Source of the DNA: Couchioplanes caeruleus
Lineage (GTDB): Bacteria; Actinomycetota; Actinomycetes; Mycobacteriales; Micromonosporaceae
Assembly (NCBI RefSeq): GCF_023499255.1
Contig: NZ_CP092183.1
Coordinates: 7,374,501 to 7,438,500, forward strand
Direction: 5' to 3'
DNA length: 64,000 nucleotides
Part shown: in pieces, positions 52,455 through 61,383 of the stretch
Position numbering within the stretch: the stretch's first letter is position 1
How the letters are laid out: the number at the start of each line of letters is the position of its first letter
Translations under genes and position numbers: made by a program
Notes under the pieces: model-generated
Databases searched by the model: none
The model's input: only the letters and a program-made list of their open reading frames with translations
Told to the model about the DNA's origin: nothing

Positions 52455-53462
52455 GTGGGTATCTACGTGCCCATGGAGGCCGAGCAGCACGAGGACCAGC
52501 AGGAGCAGCAGGAACAACCGGACCAGCCGCAGAACGACGACGTCACGACTCCGCCGTACGCGGGGCCGGTCAAGGAGCTCGGCGGTTACCGGGTCGCGGA
52601 CGACGATGACGACGACCCGGTGCTGCTCAACGCCGACGGCAGCCCGGTCGACACGTGGCGGGAGGACTACCCGTACGACTTCCGCATGCCCCGCGCCGAG
52701 TACGACCACCACAAGCGGCTGCTGCAGATCGAGCTGCTGAAGCTGCAGAACTGGTGCAAGGACACCGGCGAACGGCTGGTGATCCTCTTCGAGGGGCGCG
52801 ACGCCGCGGGCAAGGGCGGCACGATCAAGCGGTTCATGGAGCACCTGAACCCGCGCGGCGCCGGGGTGGTGGCGCTGGAGAAGCCGAACGAGCGCGAGAG
52901 CACCCAGTGGTACTTCCAGCGCTACATCAAGCACCTGCCGGCGGCCGGTGAGATCGTGCTCTTCGACCGGTCCTGGTACAACCGGGCCGGCGTGGAGCGC
53001 GTCATGGGCTTCTGCACCCGCGCCGAGTACCTGGAGTTCATGCGCCAGGCGCCGGACCTGGAACGGATGCTCGTGCGCTCGGGCATCAACCTCGTCAAGT
53101 TCTGGTTCTCGGTGTCCCGGGGCGAGCAGCGGACCCGGTTCGCCATCCGCCAGGTCGACCCGGTACGGCAGTGGAAGCTCTCGAAGATGGACCTCGAGTC
53201 GCTGGACAAGTGGGACGACTACACGGAGGCCAAGGAGGCGATGTTCTTCTACACGGACACCGCCGACGCCCCGTGGACCGTGGTGAAGAGCAACGACAAG
53301 AAGCGGGCCCGGCTGGAGGCCATCCGGTACGTCCTCAACCGCTTCAAGTACGAGGGCAAGGACCCGGAGGTCGTCGGCACCCCCGACCCGCAGATCGTCG
53401 GGCCCGCCTCGCTCGCGGTGGAAGGTACCGAAATGTCCCCTCGGGTATTCCCGCGCCTCTAG
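52455..53462 (+). CDS. ppk2: Polyphosphate kinase 2 (PPK2 family)
   Basis: This 335-residue PPK2 transfers phosphate between polyphosphate and nucleotides. Walker A is GRDAAGKGGTIKRF near residue 117, and Walker B/lid is EIVLFDRSWYNRAGVERVMGFC near 170; QWYFQRYIKHLP, VDPVRQWKLSKMD and AMFFYTDTADAPW are also typical. An N-terminal acidic Gln/Glu-rich extension of about 60 residues precedes the domain. The start is uncertain between GTG 52455 and ATG 52473. It follows the CYTH-CHAD gene. Confidence 0.93.
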   Translation: MGIYVPMEAEQHEDQQEQQEQPDQPQNDDVTTPPYAGPVKELGGYRVADDDDDDPVLLNADGSPVDTWREDYPYDFRMPRAEYDHHKRLLQIELLKLQNWCKDTGERLVILFEGRDAAGKGGTIKRFMEHLNPRGAGVVALEKPNERESTQWYFQRYIKHLPAAGEIVLFDRSWYNRAGVERVMGFCTRAEYLEFMRQAPDLERMLVRSGINLVKFWFSVSRGEQRTRFAIRQVDPVRQWKLSKMDLESLDKWDDYTEAKEAMFFYTDTADAPWTVVKSNDKKRARLEAIRYVLNRFKYEGKDPEVVGTPDPQIVGPASLAVEGTEMSPRVFPRL

Positions 53463-53476
53463 TGAGAAATAAAGCG

Positions 53477-53745
53477 TTGTCGACCGCCCATCCCAGTGGT
53501 TAACGTGGCCGTACACGTGAAGGGAGGTGGTCCGAAGTTGTATAGCAACGGGACTCGTGAGGTGGCTGTCCGCTAGCCGCTGTCCTCGACAGCTTCGAGA
53601 AATTGTGCAGGACGTCGAGACCGTGTGGCAGCGGTCAGGCGAGTACCAGGCAGCCACCCGACCCCCGGGGATCCGGCCTTGTCCGACCGGACCATCGCGT
53701 GCGACAGCGCGCGGTGGAAGTCCCCGGGGGTCGCTTAATTTCTCC
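53477..53745 (+). promoter_or_regulatory. Promoter, 12-codon leader ORF and attenuator-like hairpin before rnz
   Basis: TTGTCG (53,477) and TAACGT (53,501) are spaced 18 bases as a promoter. A strong AGGGAGGTGG site then precedes TTG 53538, opening a 12-codon ORF ([12 protein letters not shown], stop 53,574-53,576). Further on, GACCCCCGGGGA (53,660-53,671) is perfectly complementary to TCCCCGGGGGTC (53,721-53,732), followed by GCTTAATTT, like a terminator or attenuator. A separate small RNA is an alternative. RNase Z starts 27 bases after the stem. Confidence 0.55.
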
Positions 53746-53758
53746 GGCGGGGGTTCAC

Positions 53759-54688
53759 GTGCGCGAGCTGACGATCCTGGGCAGCGCCAGCCAGGTGCCC
53801 ACCCGCCACCGCAACCACAACGGCTACCACCTGCGCTGGGACGACGAGGTGATCCTCTTCGACCCCGGCGAGGGCACCCAGCGCCAGATGCTCATGGCCG
53901 GGCTCGCCGTGACGCCGCTGCGGCGCATCTGCATCACCCACTTCCACGGCGACCACGCGCTCGGGCTGCCCGGCGTCATCCAGCGGATCTCGCTCGACAA
54001 GGTGCCGCACCCGGTCCACGTGCACTACCCGGCCGGCGGCCACGCGTACTTCGACCGGCTCCGGCACGCCACGAGCTTCTACGACGTCGCCGACCTCGTG
54101 CCCACGCCGGTCGGCCCCGGCTTCTCGGCGGAGACCCCGGCCGGAACGCTCACCGCGCTGCCGCTGCGGCATTCGATCGAGACGTACGGGTACCGGCTCG
54201 CCGAACCGGACGGCCGCCGCATGCTACCCGCGCTGCTCGACGCGTACGGGATCCGCGGGCCGGCCGTCGGCGAGCTGCAACGCACCGGCCGGGCCGGCAC
54301 CGTCACCCTCGAGGACGTCAGCGCGCCGCGGCCGGGCCAGCGGTTCGCCTTCGTGATGGACACCGGCCTGTGCGACAGCGTGTTCACCCTCGCCGAGGGC
54401 GCCGACCTGCTGGTCATCGAGTCGACGTTCCTGGCCGAGGACGCGGCGATGGCCGCCCAGGTCGGCCACCTGACGGCCGGCCAGGCCGCGTCGGTGGCCC
54501 GGCAGTCGGGGGTACGCACGCTGCTGCTCACCCACTTCTCCCAGCGGTACGCCGACAGCACCCGCTTCCTCGACGAGGCGCGCGCGGAGTTCGACGGCGA
54601 CATCGTGATCGCCGAGGACCTGATGCGGGTCCCGATTCCTCCGCGGATAGGTTCGTCGCATGAGCGTGCTCCTGCGGCCGGCCGGTGA
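53759..54688 (+). CDS. rnz: Ribonuclease Z
   Basis: The 309-residue enzyme is of the metallo-beta-lactamase fold and removes tRNA 3' trailers. The zinc motif [13 protein letters not shown] is at residues 60-72, [12 protein letters not shown] and the exosite arm region ([22 protein letters not shown]) are typical of RNase [27 protein letters not shown] carries the bridging Asp, and [10 protein letters not shown] the last His. GTG 53759 is chosen with the GGCGGGGG site; the frame extends upstream through the leader. The GNAT gene overlaps its end by 29 bases. Confidence 0.9.
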   Translation: MRELTILGSASQVPTRHRNHNGYHLRWDDEVILFDPGEGTQRQMLMAGLAVTPLRRICITHFHGDHALGLPGVIQRISLDKVPHPVHVHYPAGGHAYFDRLRHATSFYDVADLVPTPVGPGFSAETPAGTLTALPLRHSIETYGYRLAEPDGRRMLPALLDAYGIRGPAVGELQRTGRAGTVTLEDVSAPRPGQRFAFVMDTGLCDSVFTLAEGADLLVIESTFLAEDAAMAAQVGHLTAGQAASVARQSGVRTLLLTHFSQRYADSTRFLDEARAEFDGDIVIAEDLMRVPIPPRIGSSHERAPAAGR

Positions 54689-55178
54689 GGACGACCTGGC
54701 CGGCATCGGCGACCTGCACTACCGTTCGCGCGCCGCGGCGTACGCCGGCATCGTCTCCCCCGCCGCGCTGACCTTCGGCTCCCCGGCCGCGCTGGGCGAA
54801 TGGTGGGCCGAGCGCTGGAGGTGGGAGCGGGAGACGCACCGGCTGACCGTGGCCGTCGACGGCCGGCGGCTCGCCGGGTTCACGTACCTGGGGCCGAGTG
54901 AGGAGCCGGGGGTCGCCGAGCTGTCCGCGATCCATGCCGATCCGGCGTACGTGGGCCGGGGCGTCGGCCGCGCCCTGATGATCGACGCGCTGGCCGCCCT
55001 GGCCCGGTACGGCGACCGCGCCGTGCTGTGGGTTCTGGCGGACAACGCGCGAGCCCGGCGCTTCTACGAGCGCGGCGGGTGGGTCGCCGACGGGCAGAGC
55101 CGCGTCGAGCCGATCGGTGACGAGCCGGTGACCCAGCTGCGCTACGTTATCTCCCCGAACGGATCTGCCGTCGCCTGA
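54660..55178 (+). CDS. GNAT family N-acetyltransferase
   Basis: The 172-residue acetyltransferase has the acetyl-CoA motif A strand and loop [29 protein letters not shown] (R/Q-x-x-G-x-G/A), then [25 protein letters not shown] typical of the Rim-like GNATs. It overlaps the rnz end by 29 bases and so depends on rnz translation. It acts in the cytosol; the substrate cannot be predicted. Confidence 0.88.
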   Translation: MSVLLRPAGEDDLAGIGDLHYRSRAAAYAGIVSPAALTFGSPAALGEWWAERWRWERETHRLTVAVDGRRLAGFTYLGPSEEPGVAELSAIHADPAYVGRGVGRALMIDALAALARYGDRAVLWVLADNARARRFYERGGWVADGQSRVEPIGDEPVTQLRYVISPNGSAVA

Positions 55179-55186
55179 GGCCGGGA

Positions 55187-55921
55187 TCAGCGCAGGACGA
55201 GCAGATCCAGCACGTCGATCAGCGGGCCCGTCGCGGCCGGCGCGGCGGCGCGGAGCCGTTCGACGCCCCGGGCATAGGCGTCATCGCTGATCAGCTGCAA
55301 CAGGGTGTGCGCCTCGCGGCGTAGCCCGGCAGCCGCCTCCGCCAGCGACGGCGCGGAAACCTGGGCGACCGCCTCGAGTCCGGCGGTGACGAGACCGGCG
55401 CCGGCGAACGCGGCCTCGACGGCGGCCACGGTCGGGTAGGTGCCGTCCAGCGCGGCCTTGGCCTCCGGCCAGAAGTGGCACAGGGTGATGCCGTCGTGCC
55501 GGCCCGGGAACGCGGAACGGATCAGGACCGGGGCGCCGGGCTTCAGCACCCGACGGATCTCGCGGGCCGCGGCGGGCAGGTCGGGGATGTGGTGGATGAC
55601 CGTGGAGAGCCAGACGGCGTCGACGCCGGCGTCGTCCACCGGGATGTCGGCGGCGTCACCGGCGAGCACACCCGGGACGACGGCCCGCTCACGCATCGCG
55701 GCGGACGGTTCGACCGCGAGGACGTCAGTGCCCGGCCACCACCCGCGGAAGGCCCGTGACCAGCTCCCGGTCCCGCAGCCGAGGTCGAGCAGGCGCATGC
55801 CCGGCCGCGGGGTCACGTACCGGGTGATCGCGTCACGCCACGCGCCGAGCGCGTCGTCGCCCAGGTGCCGGGTCGCCTCGAACGCGGCGGCGTCGGCACG
55901 GTCGTACGCGATGAGCGCCAT
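55187..55921 (-). CDS. Class I SAM-dependent methyltransferase
   Basis: The protein has 244 residues from ATG 55921 (MALIAYDRADAAAFEATRHL). Motif I is RLLDLGCGTGSWSRAF near residue 48, followed by DVLAVEPSAAMRERA, the acidic loop GDAADIPVDDAGVDAVWLSTVIHHIPDLPAAAREIRRVLKPGAPVLI and a C-terminal helical part, all typical of Methyltransf_11/25 enzymes. The frame is open upstream, but that part is Arg/Pro-rich and lacks homology. Substrate unknown. It converges on the GNAT gene with an 8-bp gap. Confidence 0.87.
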   Translation of the reverse strand: MALIAYDRADAAAFEATRHLGDDALGAWRDAITRYVTPRPGMRLLDLGCGTGSWSRAFRGWWPGTDVLAVEPSAAMRERAVVPGVLAGDAADIPVDDAGVDAVWLSTVIHHIPDLPAAAREIRRVLKPGAPVLIRSAFPGRHDGITLCHFWPEAKAALDGTYPTVAAVEAAFAGAGLVTAGLEAVAQVSAPSLAEAAAGLRREAHTLLQLISDDAYARGVERLRAAAPAATGPLIDVLDLLVLR

Positions 55922-56252
55922 GCCCCGAGCCAACCCGACAGCGATGCCGCTGCGCAAGGGGACCCACCGGCTCCCCCGCTCCCCGGAGGGAGGGCGGGAG
56001 CGCGTGACCGAGTGAATGCGGGGGAACCTGTGGTCACGCACTCCCGCCTACCACGCCCGCCCGCACCGGGTGCGCCTGGCCGGAGGCGCCGACCGGCGGA
56101 GGCGTGCCGGTCGATCGGTATGGGCGGGTCCAGTTGCGGGACACCGGCGAGCTGGCGGGGCAACGGCGGTGTCACCGCGGGGGTGGCGTCAGCCGGGCCG
56201 GACCTCTCCGGGGGACGGTCGGGCCGGCCGGTCGACGCCGGATGGGGTCGGT
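55922..56252. other. 331-base region, nothing recognised
   Basis: This GC-rich stretch between the methyltransferase and the CxxCG..WPC gene has open frames on several strands, none with a ribosome site or a believable product. I saw no clear terminator or operator. Confidence 0.45.
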
Positions 56253-56567
56253 TCAGTCGAAATACCCTCGGTTCAGATCGTCGGTCTTGCGGACCTCGCG
56301 GCGTACCCGGTTGTCGTCGAAGACGCCGGGGATCTCGCGCAGGCTGTTGAGGTCGTGCCGCAGGGTCCACGCCTCGCGCCACGGGCGGCGGGACGCGGTC
56401 TCGGCGCGCTCGGCGAGGCGCCGCGGCGCGCACGGCCACCGCCATCCGCACCAGACACAGTTGCCGTCGTGACCGGCCTCGGCGTGCCGCCCCAGCATCT
56501 GCTGGGCGTCCTGCCAGAGCAGCCGGTCCACGATGCCGGCCGGCATGTCCTGGTCGACGATGGCCAT
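56253..56567 (-). CDS. Chromosomal CxxCGxxWPC protein
   Basis: The protein has 104 residues from ATG 56567 (GGAGAAG upstream; upstream in-frame codons look non-coding). The protein is helical with C37-VW-C40-G-WRW-P-C46 (CxxCGxxWPC), the same compact motif as the two mini-proteins in the msrA element. The rest (RLAERAETASRRPWREAWTLRHDLNSLREIPGVFDDNRVRREVRKTDDLNRGYFD) is basic and soluble. Likely a zinc-binding small protein; function unknown. It is divergent from the HtrA-like protease. Confidence 0.65.
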   Translation of the reverse strand: MAIVDQDMPAGIVDRLLWQDAQQMLGRHAEAGHDGNCVWCGWRWPCAPRRLAERAETASRRPWREAWTLRHDLNSLREIPGVFDDNRVRREVRKTDDLNRGYFD

Positions 56568-56741
56568 CTTCTCCGAACCTCCCGGGACGAGTGCAGCTCT
56601 GTCGCACCCCATACAACCCCCGCACGCCACCCGCCGATCGGACTGAGTGTGCGACCTTCGCGACTATCTGTGACGACCGATGTTCGCCGTGGGCGGACGG
56701 CGTACGGACATCGATGCGGCGGCGGGGGCGTTGACGATGCC

Positions 56742-57686
56742 ATGGACACCGAACACACGAGCGCCGAGACCGCGGCGCTCGACGCGTACAGCCGGGTTGT
56801 CACCGGCGTCGCCGCCGGTCTCCTGCCGTCGGTCGCCGCGCTCAGCGTGCGCACCCCGCGGGGTGCCGGGGCCGGCTCGGCGGTGACGTTCACCGACGAC
56901 GGATTCCTGCTCACCAACGCCCACGTGGTCGCCGGCGCGAACGCCGGCACCGCCTCCTTCGCCGACGGGACCGACAGCCGCTTCGACGTCGTCGGCGCCG
57001 ACGTGCTGTCCGACCTCGCCGTGGTCCGGGTGCACAACCCGGGCGCACCGGCCGCGCCGCTGGGCGACGCCGAGACCCTCCGCATCGGCCAGCTCGTCGT
57101 GGCCGTCGGCAACCCCATGGGCCTCGCCGGCTCCGTGACGGCCGGCGTCGTCTCCGGCCTCGGCCGGTCCCTGCCGGCCCGCGACGGCCGGCGCGTCCGC
57201 ATCATCGACAACGTCATCCAGACCGACGCGGCGCTCAACCCCGGCAACTCGGGCGGCGCCCTGGCCGACTCCGGCGGCACGGTCGTCGGCATCAACACGG
57301 CGGTCGCGGGGTACGGCCTCGGCCTCGCCGTACCGATCAACCGGACCACCCGCCAGATCATCGGCGAGCTCGTCGGCACCGGCCGGGTCCGCCGCGCGTG
57401 GCTCGGCGTCGCCGGCGTGCCGGTCCCGCTCCCGCCGCCGCTGGCCGAACGGCTCGGCCAGAAGCTCGGGCTGCGGGTCGTCGAGGTGGTCCCGGGCAGC
57501 CCGGCCGGTACGGCGGGCATCTACCTGGGCGACATCCTGATCACGGCCGGCGGCGAACCGGTGCAGACCGTGCAGGCGCTGCAACGGCTGATGCTGGGGC
57601 CTGCGATCGGGAAGAACCTGCCCATCACGGTCCTCCGCAAGAACGCGCTGGTCGACGTGGTCACCGTCCCCGACGAACTGCGCTGA
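56742..57686 (+). CDS. HtrA-like serine protease with PDZ domain
   Basis: The 314-residue S1C protease starts at ATG 56742. The catalytic triad is visible: His in LLTNAHVV, Asp in LSDLAVVRV and Ser in NPGNSGGALAD. GMGLA-like oxyanion segments (NPMGLAGSVTAGVVSGL) and a C-terminal PDZ domain (LRVVEVVPGSPAGTAGIYLGDILITAGGEPVQ) complete the fold. There is no signal peptide or transmembrane helix, so it appears cytosolic, unlike classical HtrA. The frame is open far upstream but not coding-like. Confidence 0.88.
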   Translation: MDTEHTSAETAALDAYSRVVTGVAAGLLPSVAALSVRTPRGAGAGSAVTFTDDGFLLTNAHVVAGANAGTASFADGTDSRFDVVGADVLSDLAVVRVHNPGAPAAPLGDAETLRIGQLVVAVGNPMGLAGSVTAGVVSGLGRSLPARDGRRVRIIDNVIQTDAALNPGNSGGALADSGGTVVGINTAVAGYGLGLAVPINRTTRQIIGELVGTGRVRRAWLGVAGVPVPLPPPLAERLGQKLGLRVVEVVPGSPAGTAGIYLGDILITAGGEPVQTVQALQRLMLGPAIGKNLPITVLRKNALVDVVTVPDELR

Positions 57687-58126
57687 GACCCGCCCGCGAC
57701 GCGAGGGGCGGGGCGTGTCGGGCAGCCGGACCGCCGGGCGCGGCAACCCGATCCGGGCCGGCCGAGGGCAGGCGGCCGGGGGCGGCTGAGGGCCGAACGG
57801 GCCGGGCAGTGTCGGACCGGGCGCGCCGGACCCGAGGCGACCGGGGCCGGGCGACCGGCGCCGTGAGCCGTCGAGCGGGCGCGGCGAGTCAGGCGGTGCT
57901 GCGGCATGCGCCCGTGCGGCACGCACCCCCCAGCATCCAGGGGTATCTAGCTGTGGTGCGGGGTTGGGGTTTGGGCGCAACCATTCACCCAGGTCGCCGG
58001 GGTCGGGGATCCGCTCATGAGCGCAAGCGAATGGATTCCCGCCCCCGGCCCTCGGCGGGAGCGACGGTCCGCACCCACCACCCCGCTACGACATCCAGCC
58101 CTTGAATTTGATCTTGCCGGAAGGGA
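57687..58126. other. 440-base region, nothing recognised
   Basis: This very GC-rich sequence between convergent protease and cystathionine beta-synthase genes has many CCGGGC runs but no long perfect inverted repeat that I could find and no reading frame with a ribosome site. Confidence 0.45.
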
Positions 58127-59485
58127 TCAGCTCAGGTGGGCGAGGAGGTCCTGCCTGGTGAGGACACCTGCCGGCTTGCCGTCGATGAGGACCATCGCCG
58201 CGTCCGCGTGCTCCAGCAGCGTGACCGCCTCGCTCACCGGCTGGCCGCCGCCGATCATGGGAAGCGGGTCGCCCATGTGGCGTTCGATCGTGTCGTGGAG
58301 GTGGGCCTGGCCGGTGAAGAGGGCGTCGAGGAGCGCCTTCTCCGCTATCGAGCCGGCCACCTCGCCGGTCACGACGGGCGGTTCGGCCTTGAGGACCGGG
58401 AGCTGGCTGATGCCGTACTCGCGCATGTAGTCGATCGCGTCGCGGACCGTCTCGGTGGGGTGGACGTGGACGAGCGGGGGCATCGTGCCGCCCTTGGACT
58501 CCAGGGCCGTGGCGACCGTGGGGGCGCCGTCGCCGGTGGCGAGGAAGCCGTACCGGGCCATCCAGGTGTCGTTGAAGATCTTGGAGAGGTAGCCGCGGCC
58601 GCCGTCGGGGAGCAGGACCACCACGACGTCGTCGGGGCCGGCCCTGCGGGCGGCCTCCAGCGCTGCCACCACCGCCATGCCGCAGCTGCCGCCGACGAGC
58701 AGGCCCTCCTCGCGGGCCAGGCGGCGGGTCATCTCGAACGAGTCCGAGTCGGACACCTCGATGACCTCGTCGCAGACGCCGCGGTCGTACGTCTGCGGCC
58801 AGAAGTCCTCGCCGACCCCCTCGACCAGGTACGGCCGGCCGGTGCCGCCGGAGTAGACCGAGCCCTCCGGGTCGGCGCCGACGATGCGGACGTTGCCCTG
58901 CTCCTTGAGGTAGCGGCCGACGCCGGAGATCGTGCCGCCGGTGCCGACGCCCGCCACGAAGTGCGTGATGCGGCCCTCGGTCTGCTTCCAGATCTCCGGG
59001 CCGGTCTCCTCGTAGTGCGAGCGCGGGTTCGCCGGGTTGCTGTACTGGTCGGGCTTCCAGGCGCCGGGGATCTCGCGGGCCAGCCGGTCCGAGACGTTGT
59101 AGTAGGAGCGCGGGTCCTCGGGAGCGACGGCGGTCGGGCAGACGACCACCTCGGCACCGTACGCCCGCAGCACGTTCTGCTTGTCCTCGCTGACCTTGTC
59201 GGGGCAGACGAAGATGCACCGGTAGCCGCGCAGCTGGGCGACGAGGGCCAGCCCCACGCCCGTGTTGCCGCTGGTCGGCTCCACGATGGTGCCGCCCTCT
59301 TTCAGGAGGCCGGCCTTCTCGGCGTCCTCCACCATCCGTACGGCGATCCGGTCCTTCACCGACCCGCCGGGGTTGAAGTACTCCACCTTGGCGAGGACGG
59401 TCGCGGAGATGCCCTCGGTGACGTTCCGCAGCCGGACGAGGGGGGTGTCCCCGATGATCTCGACGACGTTGTCGTAGTACCGCAC
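58127..59485 (-). CDS. Cystathionine beta-synthase
   Basis: The 452-residue PLP enzyme condenses serine and homocysteine. The PLP lysine is in FNPGGSVKDRIAVRM near residue 44, EPTSGNTGVGLALVAQLRGY near 70, FVAGVGTGGTISGVGRYLK near 180, and the C-terminal half holds two CBS domains (about 325-450), the regulatory Bateman module absent from plain cysteine synthases. It fits transsulfuration with the gamma-synthase at 33.4-34.5 kb. Cysteine synthase with CBS domains is a less likely alternative. Confidence 0.92.
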   Translation of the reverse strand: MRYYDNVVEIIGDTPLVRLRNVTEGISATVLAKVEYFNPGGSVKDRIAVRMVEDAEKAGLLKEGGTIVEPTSGNTGVGLALVAQLRGYRCIFVCPDKVSEDKQNVLRAYGAEVVVCPTAVAPEDPRSYYNVSDRLAREIPGAWKPDQYSNPANPRSHYEETGPEIWKQTEGRITHFVAGVGTGGTISGVGRYLKEQGNVRIVGADPEGSVYSGGTGRPYLVEGVGEDFWPQTYDRGVCDEVIEVSDSDSFEMTRRLAREEGLLVGGSCGMAVVAALEAARRAGPDDVVVVLLPDGGRGYLSKIFNDTWMARYGFLATGDGAPTVATALESKGGTMPPLVHVHPTETVRDAIDYMREYGISQLPVLKAEPPVVTGEVAGSIAEKALLDALFTGQAHLHDTIERHMGDPLPMIGGGQPVSEAVTLLEHADAAMVLIDGKPAGVLTRQDLLAHLS

Positions 59486-59538
59486 GTCTTTGTGCCCTTC
59501 TCGGTGCTGGCCAGTGCAATCTCAGGCCAGCCTACGGC

Positions 59539-59895
59539 TCACGGCACCACGGTCCCGGGCAGGACGGCGTCGCGTTGCTTCTCCCACTGCAGGAACCGGT
59601 CGGTCTCGCTCAGCACGGAACCCGCCAGCCAGGCGATCATCGCGGCGTCGTCGACGAGCCCGAAGACGAACAGCGCCGCCTCGGGGATCACGTCGATCGG
59701 CGAGATCACGTACGCGGTGGCGGCCGTCATCATGATCACCCGCATGCCGCCGTCGTACTCGCCGCGCGCCGTGGCCTTCAACATCCTCGGCAGCGCGGCC
59801 ATGCGCTTGCCGAGGGAGGGTCCACCGCGGGCCCCCGACACGAGCGCCTTGGCGAGCGCGCCGAACGCGGAGGCCCGTCGCAACGTCTTGGCCAT
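59539..59895 (-). CDS. DUF1232/YkvA family membrane protein
   Basis: This 118-residue protein has a basic amphipathic N-terminus and the DUF1232 core YVISPIDVIPEAALFVFGLVDDAAMIAWLAGSVLSET, with the SPxDxIP motif and two short hydrophobic helices, typical of YkvA-like membrane proteins. The family has no settled function. It begins 53 bp upstream of the cystathionine beta-synthase gene region's far side and is divergent from the SGNH pair. Confidence 0.85.
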   Translation of the reverse strand: MAKTLRRASAFGALAKALVSGARGGPSLGKRMAALPRMLKATARGEYDGGMRVIMMTAATAYVISPIDVIPEAALFVFGLVDDAAMIAWLAGSVLSETDRFLQWEKQRDAVLPGTVVP

Positions 59896-60091
59896 GGTCG
59901 TCCCCTTTCGCTCTCTTCAGCATGACGTCAACCTGCCAGTTGTGCCCGCTCGGCGCGGAGTTCAGACTTTTGTCGCACCTCCGCGCTAGCCTCGAAGACC
60001 CCACCATCGCCGGACGCCGGTCGCGGTGAGGACGGCACAGTGCCGCATCGGCTGAAGGGCAGGTTCCCACCGAGCGAGAGCGAGGGAGAGC

Positions 60092-61327
60092 ATGCACAAG
60101 GCAATGACCTTGACGGAGGACGAACGCCGGCGGATCAAGTTCGCCGGGCAGGTGGCGGGCGGTGTCACCGGAGCCGCGGCGGGCCTCACTCTCCTCTCGG
60201 CGGGAGTGCTGTTGCGCCAGGCCGCCGACGCCCGCCGGATCATCCCGACGGCCGAGGCGCCACCCCCGCGCGGCGACGGGGTGTACGGGACGAAGTTCCC
60301 CGGCAAGCCCCTGAGCATGGTCATCCTCGGTGACTCCACGGCCGCCGGCTACGGCGTCCACCGCCCCCGGGAGACGCCCGGCGCGCTGCTGGCCACCGGC
60401 GTGTCCCGGCGGCTGCGCCGGCCCGTACGGCTGCACCGGGTCGCCGTGGTCGGCGCGGTCTCCGCCGGGCTGCGCCACCAGGTCGACGCGGCGCTCGAGC
60501 ACGATCCCGAGGTCGCCGTGATCATCATCGGCGGCAACGACATCACCCACGTCTCCGACCGCTCCTCGGCCGTGCGCCACCTCGGCGATGCGGTCCGGCG
60601 GTTGCGCGCGGTCGGCTGCAAGGTCGTGGTGGGCACCTGCCCGGACGTCGGCGTCATCCAGCCCCTCAAACCGCCGCTGCGCTGGCTGGCCCGGTCGTGG
60701 AGCCGCCAGCTGGCGGCGGCGCAGACGGTCGCGGTGGTCGAGGCCGGCGGCCGGACGGTCTCGCTCTGCGACCTGCTCGGCCCCACCTTCGCCGCGGATC
60801 CGGTACGCATGTTCGGCGCCGACCGCTTCCACCCGTCGGTCGAGGGGTACGCCCGGGCCGCCGCGGTCATCATGCCGACGCTGATGGCGGTGCTCGGCGA
60901 GGACGACCGCGCGCCCGCCACCGGGCCGGACGGGGTGCGGACGCTGCCGCAGGCCGCCCACGAGGCGGCGCGTGCGGCGGGCACCGAGGTCAGCGGGGCC
61001 CGGGTCGACGGGCGCGAGCGCGGGCCGGCCGGGCGCTGGGCGCAGCTGCGCCGGCACCCCTGGTTCGACGAGCCGCGGAGCTGGTTCCTGCACCGGGCCG
61101 CGCCGCTGCAGCCGGTCGGCTCGGCGGAGCCCTCAGCTGCGGAAACGGCGCGGCACGCGGCCGCCGCAGGGTGGTCCGACGGTTCCCAGGCGCTGCGCGG
61201 CGCCTGGCGGCGTGCGGGTGCGCATGTCGCGGGCCGGATGGGTAGCCGTGTTACCGGCGGGACCGGCCGGTCGCGTCCCGGGGCCGTAGGCTGGACCTCG
61301 GAGGATCATCAAGCGGCCGTCGATTGA
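60092..61327 (+). CDS. SGNH/GDSL hydrolase with N-terminal helix
   Basis: The protein has 411 residues from ATG 60092 (GAGGGAGAGC upstream). One N-terminal hydrophobic segment (about 20-42) anchors or secretes it. Block I is VILGDSTAAGYG with nucleophile S82, block III IIIGGNDITHV gives the oxyanion Asn, and block V DRFHPSVEGYARAA the Asp-His. The SGNH set is intact, so an esterase or deacetylase is expected. The last 110 residues are an Arg/Ala-rich extension. A paralogue follows 57 bp downstream. Confidence 0.88.
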   Translation: MHKAMTLTEDERRRIKFAGQVAGGVTGAAAGLTLLSAGVLLRQAADARRIIPTAEAPPPRGDGVYGTKFPGKPLSMVILGDSTAAGYGVHRPRETPGALLATGVSRRLRRPVRLHRVAVVGAVSAGLRHQVDAALEHDPEVAVIIIGGNDITHVSDRSSAVRHLGDAVRRLRAVGCKVVVGTCPDVGVIQPLKPPLRWLARSWSRQLAAAQTVAVVEAGGRTVSLCDLLGPTFAADPVRMFGADRFHPSVEGYARAAAVIMPTLMAVLGEDDRAPATGPDGVRTLPQAAHEAARAAGTEVSGARVDGRERGPAGRWAQLRRHPWFDEPRSWFLHRAAPLQPVGSAEPSAAETARHAAAAGWSDGSQALRGAWRRAGAHVAGRMGSRVTGGTGRSRPGAVGWTSEDHQAAVD

Positions 61328-61383
61328 CGGACCGGGCAGCGCTCGCCCCCGGGCGGGCGCGGGCACCGCGGCAGGGAGGCGAC

